A stretch of DNA of 64,000 nucleotides from Hyperoplus lanceolatus. Taxonomy: Eukaryota > Chordata > Actinopteri > Uranoscopiformes > Ammodytidae. Positions 13,785-27,300 of the stretch are shown piece by piece (within the stretch, counting starts at the first letter, position 1; every line of letters starts with the position of its first letter). Both the position numbers and the translations under genes were made by a program. The notes beneath the pieces were generated by a model. That model was given only the letters and a program-made list of their open reading frames with translations, ran no database searches and was not told the origin of the DNA. The stretch spans positions 27,452,501-27,516,500 of the forward strand of contig CM049400.1 of the NCBI GenBank assembly GCA_026929865.2, read 5' to 3'.

Positions 13785-14620
13785 CAGGGGTTTTCAAAGT
13801 GTGAGAAAGTGAGCCCCCCCTCAGAGAACAAATTTCAGCGGAGCCCCCCCCCCCCAATTTTTTTTAAATTATTTTACAAATTTAAACATGTTTTTGAAAC
13901 ATTCTAAACATTTTTGTGCGTTTTTAAACACATAATCCAGTGTTTTAATCCTGCTTCCTTTGAGCATGGATAATACTGACTGAGTGTGCATCGGAGTGAG
14001 AAAGATAGGCAGACAGACTTGCCCAAATTATTGACTAGTTAAATGTCAGTCACACACCCAGTGTTTTTTCGCTAGTGCCTCCAATGTCCTGCTGGAGGAG
14101 AATAGTGGCCAGTGGAGAACCAGACCCTCCTAGGGGGGTCCGGGGTATGCCCCCCCGGGAGATTTTTTTCACCTTTTTAAAGTGAAATGCATGAATCTGG
14201 TGCACTTTGAGAGGACAATTAAGAGGCTAAATATGAGGAATTTTGTGTGAACAAATAATTTGGAGACACTGGGTCTGATGAATTAGAAGCTATTGAAGAA
14301 GGACACATGGATTTTCCATAAAAATATTAATTTAAAATAAACAAAATGTATGCAGGGTCCTCTGGGTTGGGCTTGGTGCTCTTTTTCTTTAACGAGACCT
14401 ATTTCTCTAATTTACTGAATGCATTTAAATGCAGTGAGGGGAACGAAGCAGAAGAACTTGTGTCCAGCTATGCCGTGATCTTAGTATAAAAAAGAAAAAC
14501 TAATAAAAAAAAACAAAAAAAAAAACATTTTTTTTTTTTTTTTTTTTTTTCTTTTTTTTACATATTCATCCGCGCCCCCCCTGCCATAACCCCGCGCCCC
14601 CCACAGTTTGAAAACCGATG
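13785..14620. mobile_element. hAT-like non-autonomous transposon with 8-bp target duplication
   Basis: CTGTACAG at 13,777-13,784 is repeated at 14,621-14,628, an 8-bp duplication as hAT elements make. The ends are inverted (CAGGGGTTTTCAAA at the left; TTTGAAAACCGATG at the right). C-rich blocks near both ends and homopolymer A/T runs near 14,500-14,570 fill the body. There is no transposase. It sits across the left end of the next element. Confidence 0.8.
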
Positions 14621-14625
14621 CTGTA

Positions 14626-15683
14626 CAGGGCTGTACACTTATTTTTTTAGGTGGTAGCACTGGTGCTAGCAAGCAAAAAAAATCAGTAGCACAACAATAA
14701 ATTCAGTAGCACACAAAGTATGATCGAAAACTTGCATAACCTTAACCCATGCATTTAGCTCTAATTACCTTTTAGCCTGTCATCTTGGTCTCATTTGAAA
14801 TTCTCAATTAATGTCATATCCTAGTGTGTGCAGTAATAATTGTAGAAAAATTAATAGGGGTGCACTGATTGTAATTTAGACAAAATAATCTAACCTGCCT
14901 GCCAATTGCAATTTTTTGATGATTCAGAATTATTTCTCCCCATAAAATTAATATCTATATATTTTTTGTATATACATATCATTATTATATTCATAATAAT
15001 AAACATTTTTGGTAAATGTCATTCTGTTAATTAAAACCTATAACTTTAAAACATATAGCCTATTAAATAAATAAGTATAAATATTGGTACAATTTAGGAT
15101 AAGTTAAATAGGTTGCTGTGAATGTGTTGGGAGTAGTTCTTCAGTGGCTTATCAGTTATTTCAAACTTTGTTTAAATAGACTACTGTTGTTGACTGCTCT
15201 CTGCAGCTGAAGCAGTTGATTTTCAAGCTAGCGCACTGCAGGGCTGTGAAGTGCGAACTTCCTGTTCTTACCGGCTTCAAAAAAGTCAACTCACGTTTGG
15301 CTAGTAACATGCTTTTAATGTGAAGACGCACAGGAAATGTTCTGTTTGCACACGCGCTAACTTAACTGCGTGCCGTCTCCTTCCGGTTATTACTGTTGGT
15401 GAAGTGTATTAGACGCTAGAATCGCCGCACAAGCACAGGTCCCGAGCACACATCTTTCACCAGCCAAAGTGGAGGGTGGACTCAACTTACTTAAGACTAC
15501 ATTTACCCGAATTTGGAGAGTGTTAATGTAGAGACCTCTAAGCAGTGTTGTGCAGCACTCCTCTGTGTCTAAAACAGACAGCATCTGCTCATTAGCACTC
15601 GTGCGAGTGTACTTGTATTCATCATCGCACGTGATCAATTTCAGTAGCAAATGCGATCAAAACTGTCGCACTGTACAGCCCTG
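14626..15683. mobile_element. inverted-repeat DNA element with CAGGGCTGTACA ends
   Basis: Perfect 12-bp terminal inverted repeats (CAGGGCTGTACA) bound about 1,058 bp of AT-rich sequence without a transposase. The sequence ACTGTA lies at 13,776-13,781, to the left of the inserted hAT-like element, and again at 15,684-15,689. This is consistent with a target duplication now separated by the later insertion. CAGGG ends suggest a hAT relative, though the visible duplication is 6 rather than 8 bp. Confidence 0.7.
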
Positions 15684-15689
15684 ACTGTA

Positions 15690-17155
15690 CATGCGCAAAT
15701 ACAGGCACATATAGTCATAGAGTTTGCCTGTTTGGCTCATGTCAAATACCTTGCTATGAAATCAGCTTGGGAAAGCAGCAGGGGCCCTGAACAGGACGCA
15801 GAGACAGAAACGGAGAGAGTGAATGAGAGAGAGAGGGGAGACTGCTGAGCCCAGATAAAATTCCATTGTTTATTTGCCCGAACCTTCTCCTTCCTCCTCT
15901 CCATACATCCCTTCCTTCCCCATCAACCCTTTCCTTCTATGCTACTTCAGGAACCTGGCAAAAAAACCTGTCAAGGCCTTCCTCATGGCAGCATGTCAGT
16001 AATTGTCAAATCCCTGTATCACTCAAGCCAAACACTTCACGGCAGATCTGGCAACCCCTGCAGTGCGTGATACAAATTGGCTGTACATGAATAATATGTG
16101 CTCCCAGATCTGCAGGAGGCAAAAGGTGGTACATTTCAGTATGAGAGAGAACACTTCAGAATTTAAAACCAGTGAGTCCCCCAATGTCCTTCCCCCCTTT
16201 TTTTCTCTACCTCCTCAATCATACTCGAGTGGGAATGAAAGAGACTGAATAGGAGAAATTAAAGAGTGAAGGACGTAGAGAGAAAAAGCAGTCAAGTTTG
16301 CCATTCCAGAATGAGCTAGCTCAATGTGCAGTGGTGCATTCAATTGATTACAGGCAAAGGCTTTGGCACATGCTGTATAGTGAGCCACATTTTTAGGGGT
16401 TTAGGGTCCTCCACTCAGCGTGGGTGAAGAAAGAAAAAAAGATTTTTCTTCGCTGTATATATATATATAATTCCCATGTTAAGTTAATGTTCTATCCTTG
16501 TCCCAGTTGTCAGTAAAACCTCACTCATAAGATTAGACAAATGGTTACGGGGGCTGCCTTTGCTTTTAGTTTCTTTCTGTGTTTTTATGTGACTGCATGT
16601 TCTGATAACTGTGAAATGCAGCATGGGCTGTGAGCGACTTTGCCCTTTTTAGGTATTTGAAAATGACAGAGAAGAAAAAGAAAGCAGTTTTGGGGAAGAA
16701 CAAGCCATGGATGATGATGTCATGGTGTGAGCTGAATGTGTGGGGCTGGACAGAGCGATGGAAGAACAGAGGGATAGAGGGGAGGATGAACTCTTTATGA
16801 GAAGCAGCTGTTGGGGAGAGGCAGGCCTCCAGAGCACCGAAGCAGCAGCAGCCAGCCAACAGTTCGTTGACAACTACTCAGAGGCCTGATAAAGTTAGCT
16901 ATGAAACACTGACAGCACCACCCATGTGCAGTGAGATAAAGCTAATTCAACTCAAACTGCAAAACACTGCCTGATTGTCACCAACAGTTAACATTTTGAG
17001 ATAATATGTTGAGTTTAAGAAGCACAAATAGCTCAATAACAAAGATACAAACCAAAAATGCCTTCTCTCTCACTGTCTGAGATTATATTGTCTACACTTC
17101 CATTGCATTGCACTGTGAAGAGTATTAGATAGACATTTGACATTTTATCTTTCAC
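15690..17155. other. intronic stretch, no gene seen
   Basis: No supported coding sequence or recognised repeat, apart from GA-rich tracts near 15,810 and 16,250 and a short TA run at 16,456. Confidence 0.4.
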
Positions 17156-17245
17156 AATATTTATTTATTTATTTATTTAACTTTTATTTATCCTCGAGAG
17201 ACCAATTGAGGGGTGACCCTCATTTACAATGATGCCGAGTTAAAT
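17156..17245 (-). mobile_element. 3' tail of an L2-type LINE (minus strand)
   Basis: Read on the minus strand, this is the same 3' terminal sequence as the LINE ending near 53,509: GAGGG, an A/C stretch, CCTCAATTG, then a CGAG block and ATAAATAAA. It ends in a (TAAA)n tail, which appears as (TTTA)n here. Only the last 90 or so bases are present, a typical 5' truncation. Confidence 0.75.
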
Positions 17246-17356
17246 AAAAGTTAAAGTTAAATAAAGTTAAATATAACTAGTGCAGATAAAAGAGCTTGTT
17301 TAGGGAAAGTCATAACTGACAAAAGCATGAAGAACAGCTCATTGTGGGACGTGTTG

Positions 17357-17380
17357 TGTGTGTGTGTGTGTGTGTGTGTG
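17357..17380. repeat. short GT microsatellite
   Basis: A (GT)n tract of about 12 units. Confidence 0.85.
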
Positions 17381-18099
17381 ATCACATTGCCTCTGAATGA
17401 GTCCAGGCTGATCCTTTGTCCTATTTTGAGATAAACCAGTGAATCCTAGTCATTTGTGAAAGGTTTGTGTGTGTGTTTGTACTGCTGAGTAATCTGTGTG
17501 CTGGCTTATACACCATACACACTTGTGCCAAGTCTTTGTGAATGAGGAACTGATTTACAACTCTGTGAATAGACCAAGGCAAAACACCATTTAGTTGTGT
17601 TTAGTTGGTCATAGAGCACGTCGTTAGTTCTTTATGAGCATGACCCGGCTCTGACGCCCTGACAAAGTAGCTATTCCACTTTACTGTTATATTTTAGAAT
17701 TGGTGGTGTTAGTCAGCAATTGAGATCCAACACCATTCGTCAGCCATTAAGAATAGACAAACAACAACATCCCTCTCTCTCAGTGGTATGTGTGAGTGCA
17801 TGTTCAAGACTCTGGACAGATACCCAGTGTCCATCCGCTGATAGTTATCTCCTGCAGGGTTCATTATGCAACTGATGCTTGGCTCTGATGCCCTGCCTCT
17901 GACCCTGACTGCTGCTATCTATATATCTAGTGAATGCTTTAAGGCATTTAGGATCCAATGCTGTTCACTGAGCACTAATACTTTGTTTTAAATCTGTGGC
18001 CAGGAAGAGGTTATCCTTTATTAAATACATTTGTGTAATAGTTCTAGGGATAGAAAGGTAAAGCAATCCTAAACTAAGAATGTTTTAACAGGACTTCTC

Positions 18100-18418
18100 A
18101 TAATTAAAGCTGCACTACGTAACTATGTAACAAGAATTTGTGGTATCTTTATTATGTCTAGATAATAAGCCATATAGTTATCCAAAGCATGGTTTTGGTT
18201 TTATTTTTGTCGCTAGTAATACATTTCCAATTTCACGTAACTTCCTGTGCCTGCGTCTGGTGCGAATGTAGGAGGCAGCAAGATGCGACTAAAAGTAGTA
18301 TTTAGAGAAGAAGTCTAGACTAGTTACAGTCAAATTGAAGTGGGATGACTGTTAAAATAATATATATATAAAAAATCTTCTATATTGAAAATATTACAAA
18401 GTGCATCTTTCAATTATG
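18100..18418. mobile_element. small inverted-repeat element (MITE-like)
   Basis: CATAATTAAAGCTGCAC at the left faces GTGCATCTTTCAATTATG at the right, an imperfect terminal inverted repeat around about 280 bp. It has no coding capacity. The left-end sequence AAAGCTGCACTACGTAACT is of a type common in fish introns. Confidence 0.55.
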
Positions 18419-20011
18419 TTAATATCTGTTTAACTATCAAACAAAAATCCAAGAAATGTTGTGAGTTATTTCTATTTCCAACACACTTTCCACTGCTATC
18501 TTCTCCACTTAGCACTCATCCACCCAGCCGCCCCTGAACAATGCCACTTCCACTTCCTCTGGTGCAGTGTCCATGGCCTGTCACACCTCACATGGCTAAA
18601 GGCTTGAGGGGGCAGGTAGAGGTCTTTGGGGTCGCTGTTTCCCGTGATGTTTTTATTGGCCTCAGCAGATGGCTTCCCTCAGCCTCTGCATTGTCATGGT
18701 GGCCATCTTGCTCTGAGGGTCAGGGTTAACAATAGTTGCCCATAGCTGTAGCAGACAATAGACCTTCGCTGCTCCTGAAAAGAGTTTCCTCAGTAACCGA
18801 ACGCTGTAAAACTAGCAATGCTGTCAAAAGTGACTGCTTTTTACGAGATGCAAAGAAACTACTGATTATCAGTTCCAGGCGAGTGCTGGGAAGCACAGTG
18901 TTCTAAGTGTATGAGTCAAGTTTGAGATATGTTCAAGCCCATGTCAGTCAGAATTGTGTGAAAATACCCAATTACCTTTTAAGGCACTAGAATCTCCACT
19001 GAGCAGCACTTTCTGTTTTGGCCTTGGGGCTCCAAACAATGAAGGGGGGGACAGCCTAAAAGCCTGCTCTGTTTTCATAGTGCAACAGTATACTTGTATT
19101 ATTCTTTGCAATATCCACTTTCCTATTTAGTTTTGACAAACCCTGTCTCTCCCCTCCCTCCCTCCTTTCATATCAACCATCATCCCCCCCACTGAGATAT
19201 GCAACATCCAAACCAGAAATAAATTGAACTGTAAGAGTCTATACAGGCTCTATATACATTCTTTATAGTCCCCCCTTGCCAACCCCCCTCTACTTGCAGG
19301 ATTTCTGTTCTTCATTTCTGTGTTGGGTTTTAGTAAGAAGAAAAGAATCAGGAGGGGGAGGAAGGAAAAAAATTGGTTGATGTTTCCCCTCAAACATGTG
19401 ACCTCTGCTCAGCTTGCAGCTGAAAATAATTTGGGCCCGCAGGCCGGTGGATGGCTGACGTATACCCTCCTCCTCCTTCTCCTCCTCCTCGCTATGGGGG
19501 GCTAGGCCTTGGGCTGATGGAAGGGGGGGGTGTAAGTTGAACTATGAACAAACTGAAATCTTAAATATGAGATATTTTACTTTACACAAGTCTACTCCTT
19601 GTGAGATGAAACTGCAAGGTTTCCGTACTGTCCATTTGTAAAGAGAAAAAAAGTACAGGCCGAGAATGGTTACAAAACACACCCAGAGGGCCAATTATGT
19701 TGTTAGCTCGGGGAAGAGTTCAGCTATTTGGCTGCGATTGTTTACGTAATCTACCCTCTAAATTGCGGCTTTTTTCTCTTTCTCGCTTCACTGCCAGTCG
19801 GGACAACAATTTGTGGAATTCCGCTGAATTAGGCTCACATTCCCTACATAGTCGGGGTGCAAGAAGGAGAAGTGTCAGGGTTAGCTAATGCAGGTTTATT
19901 GGGAGAGGACTGTAGGGGGGGTTTGGGCCAGGCCGTGCTCAGGAAATGTTTAACGGCCTACGGATACCCTAAAGAATCCCGGCACATCTGGTTGAAGTCA
20001 CACATGCACAC

Positions 20012-20116
<105 letters not shown>

Positions 20117-21289
20117 AGTTGGTCTGGAGTCTGGCCCGTTTGGCAGGATGTGTAGATTTCTTTAGGTGTGTTTGTATATGAGGTTTTGTGTGTGAGTATG
20201 CAGCTGGATGGCAAAGCATGTATTAGTGTCTCTGAGAATTTACTTCAGAACAAACCTGCCAACAGTAGTATGCCCTGACTTTTCCTCCTCTCTCATGTTA
20301 ACCACATCTTTGCCATGAGAGACAGTTAGGTTTCTTCTGCCCCTGTCAGCACTTTCTAGGCCAAGTCATATGCACTAGCGGTTCTAATTCGATGTTACAT
20401 TATGGATGGTCTTTCTAAATTCCAGAGTGGGTCTGGTTTCATTATGGAACAAGTACGGTAATCATTTCAAACTGGCCGAGCGTGTCCCCTCACGCTGGCC
20501 TTGGCACTTCTTGTCCATAATAAAGAACAGAATGAAATGTGTAGCGCTGGAAGACACTCAACACATTAAGGAAGTTATTTTCTGGAATGAAAGCATAGTC
20601 AGCGGTGAAAACCTGAAGTGTAAAAAAGTAAAACTTGTGTGCTGTACTTGCCTTGAGAATGCTCCAGAAATCTGTTCTGGCAAGTGCAACAATGAAGAGA
20701 GGCTGAGTGATAAGTTAACGTAAAAAAGTTGAGCTGAGTTCCCTTCTTTTGCTTCCAGCTGACACTGATGTTTCCTGGTGGAGCTCAATTATATTACAAT
20801 GTGGCATTTTAAGTGTGTTCCATAGGTTTTCCATAATGCACCTGATGTGTGTTTGCTTAAATTAAGTTTTAATCTGTATCCTCCAATTACTTATCGAGCA
20901 GCAGGCATTGCCAGTGTTGGGGGTATATGCCATGCAACCTGTGAGGTCCTTTCCACAGCAGATAGTTCAGAGAAGAGTTTCACTAGCCCCAGGAAAGGGA
21001 TTCCAAGGAAATCAGCTTTCCTTTTGACCTAACACTCATTTGTCCGGCTGTATGTCTGCTTATTTTTGTGTATCTGCACACAAGCTGAAATATTTTCAAC
21101 TGTATACATTCATGCTCAGTTTGACTTTATGAGTGTTTTGCTTTGCCACTTCATGACTTATGAGCTAAATAAAGGTCTGCTTTGAATTCTGTGTTTCATC
21201 AAACTTTTACACAACACTCTTACCACGTTATAGAAATGTAAATATATTCCACTAACTGATTGTGTTTGTCTTTGTGTGGACTGTGCAGG

Positions 21290-21375
21290 ATGCCAGCTGC
21301 TAGCACCATGACCGGTGGAAGGGCCCTGCTGCTCTGTACAAACACTGACAACTGTATCTACCAATCAGTCAACGG
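21290..21375 (+). CDS. dennd2a: dennd2a coding exon 1
   Basis: The acceptor CTGTGCAG ends at 21,288 and the ATG follows one base later. The exon encodes 28 codons (MPAASTMTGGRALLLC and onward) and ends in phase 2 at the donor GTAGGT. The N-terminal residues differ from what I recall of human DENND2A, so the exact start is less certain than the rest. Confidence 0.7.
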
Positions 21376-24300
21376 GTAGGTGCATCAGAAGCCAATTAAA
21401 TATTTATTCAATGATATTAATGAAATAATTTATTCCGGATTCACTGTCTAGTAGTAATAATTGGAATCTCCAGAAGTATGTGATGCAGTAAATAGCCTAC
21501 TATAGCAATGTTTATTTTTTTAAATGTTATTGTGACAGTCTTTTTGAGCAAGGCAACCATTTAGTTGGTTTTCTGTCATTGTCATATTAACTGATTCCTC
21601 TATAGTTCTAAGAACTATAATAGTGCACGGTTCCTGTGTTGCGTGTGCAGTAAAACGTGAGGTCCTTTAAACTCAATTCCTAGAACTATGAGATGGTTCC
21701 TGCGGTCCACAAACATCTATACTGCCAAACAATACGGTGAAACAATAGCTTTACTCTACTTGATCTGATTAACTTTCAATGAGTACAGTGGGTAAACTTA
21801 CCCTGAAGCACTAGTAGATTGCAGCAGTCCTCTTAAGCTCTGTACTTCCTTTAAGCAAGCTGAAGACAGCCATTTCCATGGGGGTCAGCTGAATAACAAT
21901 AGCAGTGCTAAGGAGCAGTGCAGGGCAGAGTTTGCCATCTGCCCCCCATGCTGCCACTGTCTAATGCCTCCATGACCACTCTCTATGGACCCTTCTGTCA
22001 CCCTTGCAATATTCATTAGTGTTATTTAGGTTACAATGAAGGGGATTTTGGTTTGCACCGACCAGAGGGATTGTCTAATGGAAAATAGAAATGTCTGTTG
22101 CCATGCAACTGTAGTTTCCATTGCTCAAAAGCTCAATACATTTCTCTCTGGGAATTATCAGAAGTTGATATGTAGGAAAATCATCACAATAACTTAGTTT
22201 TGTCTCTCCTTTATTTCTCCTTGGCCATTTCAAACCATTTTTCTTATCCACTGATCCTGTGTTAGCTTAACTGGCCAGAGAAGCTTTTGTGCCCTTGTAC
22301 CCCGTTCCCTTCCACCTACCCTCAATGACCCTCATCTCCATGGTCCACCCATCCTTGGCTGCGGCTGATAGACATGCTTTTCTATGCTGCAAGTGTTTTT
22401 TTTTAGATTGGGTGAACTACATTATAGATTTCCTCCTCCACTTTTTCTGTAACTTCTTCACTAGAACCCCCCTGCCTGCTCCCGTTCCGCTTCACTTGGC
22501 TTTCTATTTGACCTAATTTTTCCCCTCTATTGCTTCATGCTTAATAAAAAAAATGCAATTTCAACCAAAGGACAAGGCACGAGAAAAAGGGGGGGAAGGG
22601 AGAGAGGGACCAAACTAATAAGCCAGGGCAATTTAAAAGAGTTATATGGTTTCCTCCTTGGTCATAGTTACAACATTGAGTATTTTTTTATTTTCTTTAA
22701 AGGGTCTCTGAGGAAACTTGAATCACTAATTTCCCCCAGAGATTTCCTCTGGATTGCATGACTGTTGGTTTTCACATCCAGCAATGTCATCAGAAGTCAC
22801 CCAGCAAGGCCATGTTTCCTCTGTTTGTTGGAAATTCAATCATTTGATGAATGGTCTTTCGGCTGGAGCGGAGGGTTTGAGGCTCGGGAGTAGAAAAGAA
22901 AAAAGATAGACTTCTGCACTCCGGCCTCTCCCCTCCTCTGTGTATACATTCATTCCTTTTCCAGAAATAGCTATGTGTGTAGCTCGTAAACTTTGACCCC
23001 CAAACCCAGAGTTCAAACAGTCATGACCCAGTAATCTTCCAGGAATGACTCACAGCTAGAACAGGGGCACCAAACAGACGTCTGAGTTCTTTTAAGAGTT
23101 GTTGTTTACCCCATAAAACAAAGATCTATTCTGACTTTATTGTAAGCACTCAAATTATGCGGCCAACTTTCAGAGCTATGGGTACAACAGCACTTTACTT
23201 TGTACACTGGAGGCAGCAACGCACATATCTATGAAAATAACTGACCTTGATTTAATTAGCCTTAACAACAATATAATGTACTTAATTTATTATATCAATC
23301 CTTTTTGTTTTATCTAAAGTCACGCTATTCATTTTGATTGAAGTGGCTTCCTGAAAGTCCATGTGGGCTGGACCCCTTTGGGTGTATGACGCTTGATATT
23401 AATAAATACAATGAAAACATTAATTATTATAAACATATTTATTTAGAAACTTCTATGTTGGATTATTCTGCTTGTTTGTGGTTTGTTTGCAACCCTTTTA
23501 GGGCTTAAGTATCTTAAATGGGTTATGTTAATTGTTCCTGTGTGTGTGACTTTGTTCTAGGCTCCAGTGCTGTGGCTTGAAAGTCGGGGAGGCTCCGCCA
23601 TCTGCGGTGCCCCAGCGCCAAGAGGTGTGCGGGTCACCAGGGAGGGACAACGCCAAAGCTCCCCTCACCCGCTCACTCAGCCACGGTGCGGCTCCTCCTG
23701 ACACCATGCTAGCTCACAGGAGAGCCACCGCCAACACAGACCCCAGGACGCCCAACATGGAGAACGGTCTGTGTGGAAAGCTCAACCACAACAAGAGCCC
23801 AGTGGCGGTCAAGAGCGCCAGCATCCGTGATAAGATCTCTCAATGGGAGGGCAAGAAGGAGCCTGGCACACTGACTCCTACAGGGACATGTCCACTGAGC
23901 ACCACGCTGAAGGAGGTTGAGACGGTGAGGAAAAAGGAATCCAAAGCCTCAGAGGTGCAACGGACAGATAGCAAGAGGTTTGTCAGCGCAGACAGACAAG
24001 ACTCAGGGAAGGAGAATGTTGGAAAGTTGGTGGATTCACGGCCTAAATCTCCAGAAGGCCCAACAAACAAGGACAGGGAATTGATATCAGAGAGGGGACT
24101 TCGGCCTTCTAAGCCAACAGAACAACCCCAAGACAAGAAAACTGTTTTAACGCATGTTAAGAAACTGGAGAAGGCAACAAAGGACGTTCCTGACAGACCT
24201 TCACTGGCATTTCCAGGGAATTACTTCTGCCCTCCTTCAAAGGAGGAGCTAGAGGAAACGGAGAGGAGGGCCAACGAGCCCATCTTTGGGACCTTTTTTG

Positions 24301-27300
24301 AGGTGGCTCGGCCTGGCGGGTCGCGGCGGAGGAGGGAGGGGGATCCAGAGAATGTGTACAATGAGCCAGGTGTTCCATCTATAAACCCACTACCTAAACC
24401 TCAGAGAACCTTCCAGCACCACACGCCCCCAACTACACCAACTTCAGGCCTCGGCCTGGGGAAGGGAAGGAGGAACTTGCCCCCTTTGCCTTCCATTCCT
24501 CCCCCTCCTTTACCAACGTGCCCACCACCTGGAGTTTGCAGGAGACCCTGGGCTGACCGACTCCGGGACAGCAGTAACAGGTAAGAGAATAAGAAGATCG
24601 ATGGAAAAATAAAGAATGATGTTCAGTTGTCTGACAGACAGCCATCCTAGACCTGCACAGGAATGCTTATCTCATCATGCTAACATGCACAAAATAACAA
24701 TGCTAACATGCTTACATTATTATATATTGCTAAAAAAAAAGATTAGTAAATGTCACCCATCAAGACATGTTATCTTGTCCTTCCCAATACTTAAGGTTTC
24801 GACTCATGATGAGCTGTCAACCACTTTGCGCTGGCTATCCCAGTGTGTTCCTATGGAGAGGGCAGCAGTGCCTGAGTAAGCGGCACCACTGCTCTAGGTG
24901 TGGTGCACCGCTTGAATTTCCCCTCTTGACTGCTGTGCTAAAAGTTTAAATTATTTGAACTTTGACTTAGTTTGCTGCTGACCTTTCAAAGCGCAACCAA
25001 TGTGATACCAGCTGTAGGCATATTTGACGTTGCCAGAGAGGAACAGAAAGTTACACCAAGCAGAGTAGGGAAAGTAAGATGGAGGACAAATTCATTATTT
25101 GTGTTTCCCTAAACCCTTACACAACATCAAAAACATGTAATGATCTCTGAAGGAAAAGTAGTCCATGGCAACATGCTTACGTTATGGCTGTGCATTCTAT
25201 AACCCTTTCTCCAACCACCGGCAATCAAATACGAACATCTCACAAACATGTCCCACATCTGTATTAAATCAAAACCACCGGTGACATCATCCTGTTTATA
25301 AGTATCCCAAAGGATGACTTCATTGGTTGGATCTAAGGAATGTACACATCGACTCAACTCATTCTTCCCTCCAAAACTCTACTGGAAGAGGAGAACAACA
25401 TGCATGAGCGGTGTGAGTCAAGAGGCCCCTTGCCTTTTTAACAAAAAAAATGCCTTGACTGTAAGAATGTTTGCTCAAGGCATTTGGCCTTTGCAAATTG
25501 AGTGTTGAACAACTCATTTGTAGAGGCAACATTTTCAGATGTAAAAACTTGCAAAGAGAATCCGGAATCTGAATAACTTATTAGGCCAAGAGCAATTAAC
25601 ATGCTACGGTTTTCAATAGTCCTCTTAGTTCAACTAACATTCAGTTGGTTACAATGAAAAACCAAAAAAATGTGAACTCAGTACTCAGCAGTATCGGAGT
25701 ACATCCATTGTTCACTTTCTCCAGTGGTCTGAATTCTTGCTAGGAGCTTGGCTTGGATCGGTTACATTCTATACCATATGTGGAGGCCTCACTCTGAAAG
25801 TGTGCTGTGTCAAGCCCTTTGTTTTGCCTGGCAGTCTCTCTGGTGCAGTGTGGATTTTTGTGCATGAACGAAGAGTTGCCACTCTTTCAGGAACACATTA
25901 CTGAATGAATCCTACTTTTGTAAAACGTACTGTGTTTGATTTTTGTTCAACTCTGTAAGAAAGGTGTTGATTCAACTGCATGGTCATTTAGCCTTATAGC
26001 TAGATTTGATATGCATTTCTTTGTGATGGTAATGTAAGTTAATAAAGTTATAAAAAGTCAGCATTATAATCACATAACAAGAAATGGCATAAAGACCAAT
26101 GTCTACTATGTTTTTATGTTTTTTTTTGCTGTATTATATAATGTGTCAAATTGGAGCAATATTTTTTCACTTTGAAACTGAATTTGATAAGCTTGAGATA
26201 ACAAGGATTCATTGGCAACTGTAATTGCATGTATGTGTATACGGACCAAACCACTTCCTGTGAGCACTTTATTCTACCGGGCTTTAATCTTTGGCAGTGA
26301 TGAAACACAGATGTTGTCATTAAGATGTGGCAACTACATTTTCTCACTTGGCATATCAAAAGTGTTTTTTAAAAGCATCAACATGAACGCACATTCGCTC
26401 TGAGACATCAGTCGAAAATCCTTCCTTCCTCTCCGACTTTTGTATTTGGCGTGCACCTCTCCTAAATCTTTGTAATGCTCTCTGTCCACCAGGAAATCCT
26501 ATGAATTTGAGGATCTGCTCCAGTCATCTACAGAAAGCTGCAGGGTGGATTGGTACGCTCAATCCAGGCTGGGCCTAACACGCACTTTATCAGAAGAGAA
26601 CGTCTATGAGGACATAATAGGTAAATAACACATATCACACCTTTTACCATTTTTACTTCACCAAAGGGAATCTTTTAACCAACTTCCAGACACATGTTTC
26701 AAAGTGCTACGTGTGTTAACTGTGACGACTTTCAATTGATTTGTATTTGCAAAATGTGGAAAACATTGTTATAAATACTGTTTAGGGTTTAGGTTGTCCC
26801 ATCTTATATTCCCTTCATACTCTGCATGACCCCATAGTTTTATTTCTTGTTTCAGGCATAGAGTTGGGTAACAGAGGTGAAGGGGAGGCCAAGCTGCCTT
26901 TACTTTGCTCTGTTTGTACTGCCCCACTTTTAATTTGGAGCCATGCTGCTTCACTTTTATTAAAAGTTATACGCAGAAACCTGACCTTCCTTTCTACCTT
27001 ATTGTCTGCAGTGCTATGCCAACCCCACCTAGAGCCTGTTTAATTTCATAACGTACAATAGTGGCGTTGTGTGAGGTCGTACCGTAGCTGTGGTCTGCTA
27101 CTGTGATCGTCAGTGCAGCGGGGGGCATGCCAATGGCTTAGAGCCATAGCACATAACTGGCAATGGTTTCAATGTGTCTTTGCTACCAGGGACTGGAGTA
27201 TAATGAGGGCTGCTTACTTGAAACAGTCAAATTAAGTTTAACTGTTTTTGGTGATGCCACTACTCACTTTTGATTATAACCCTCATCCACACTCTATTTT

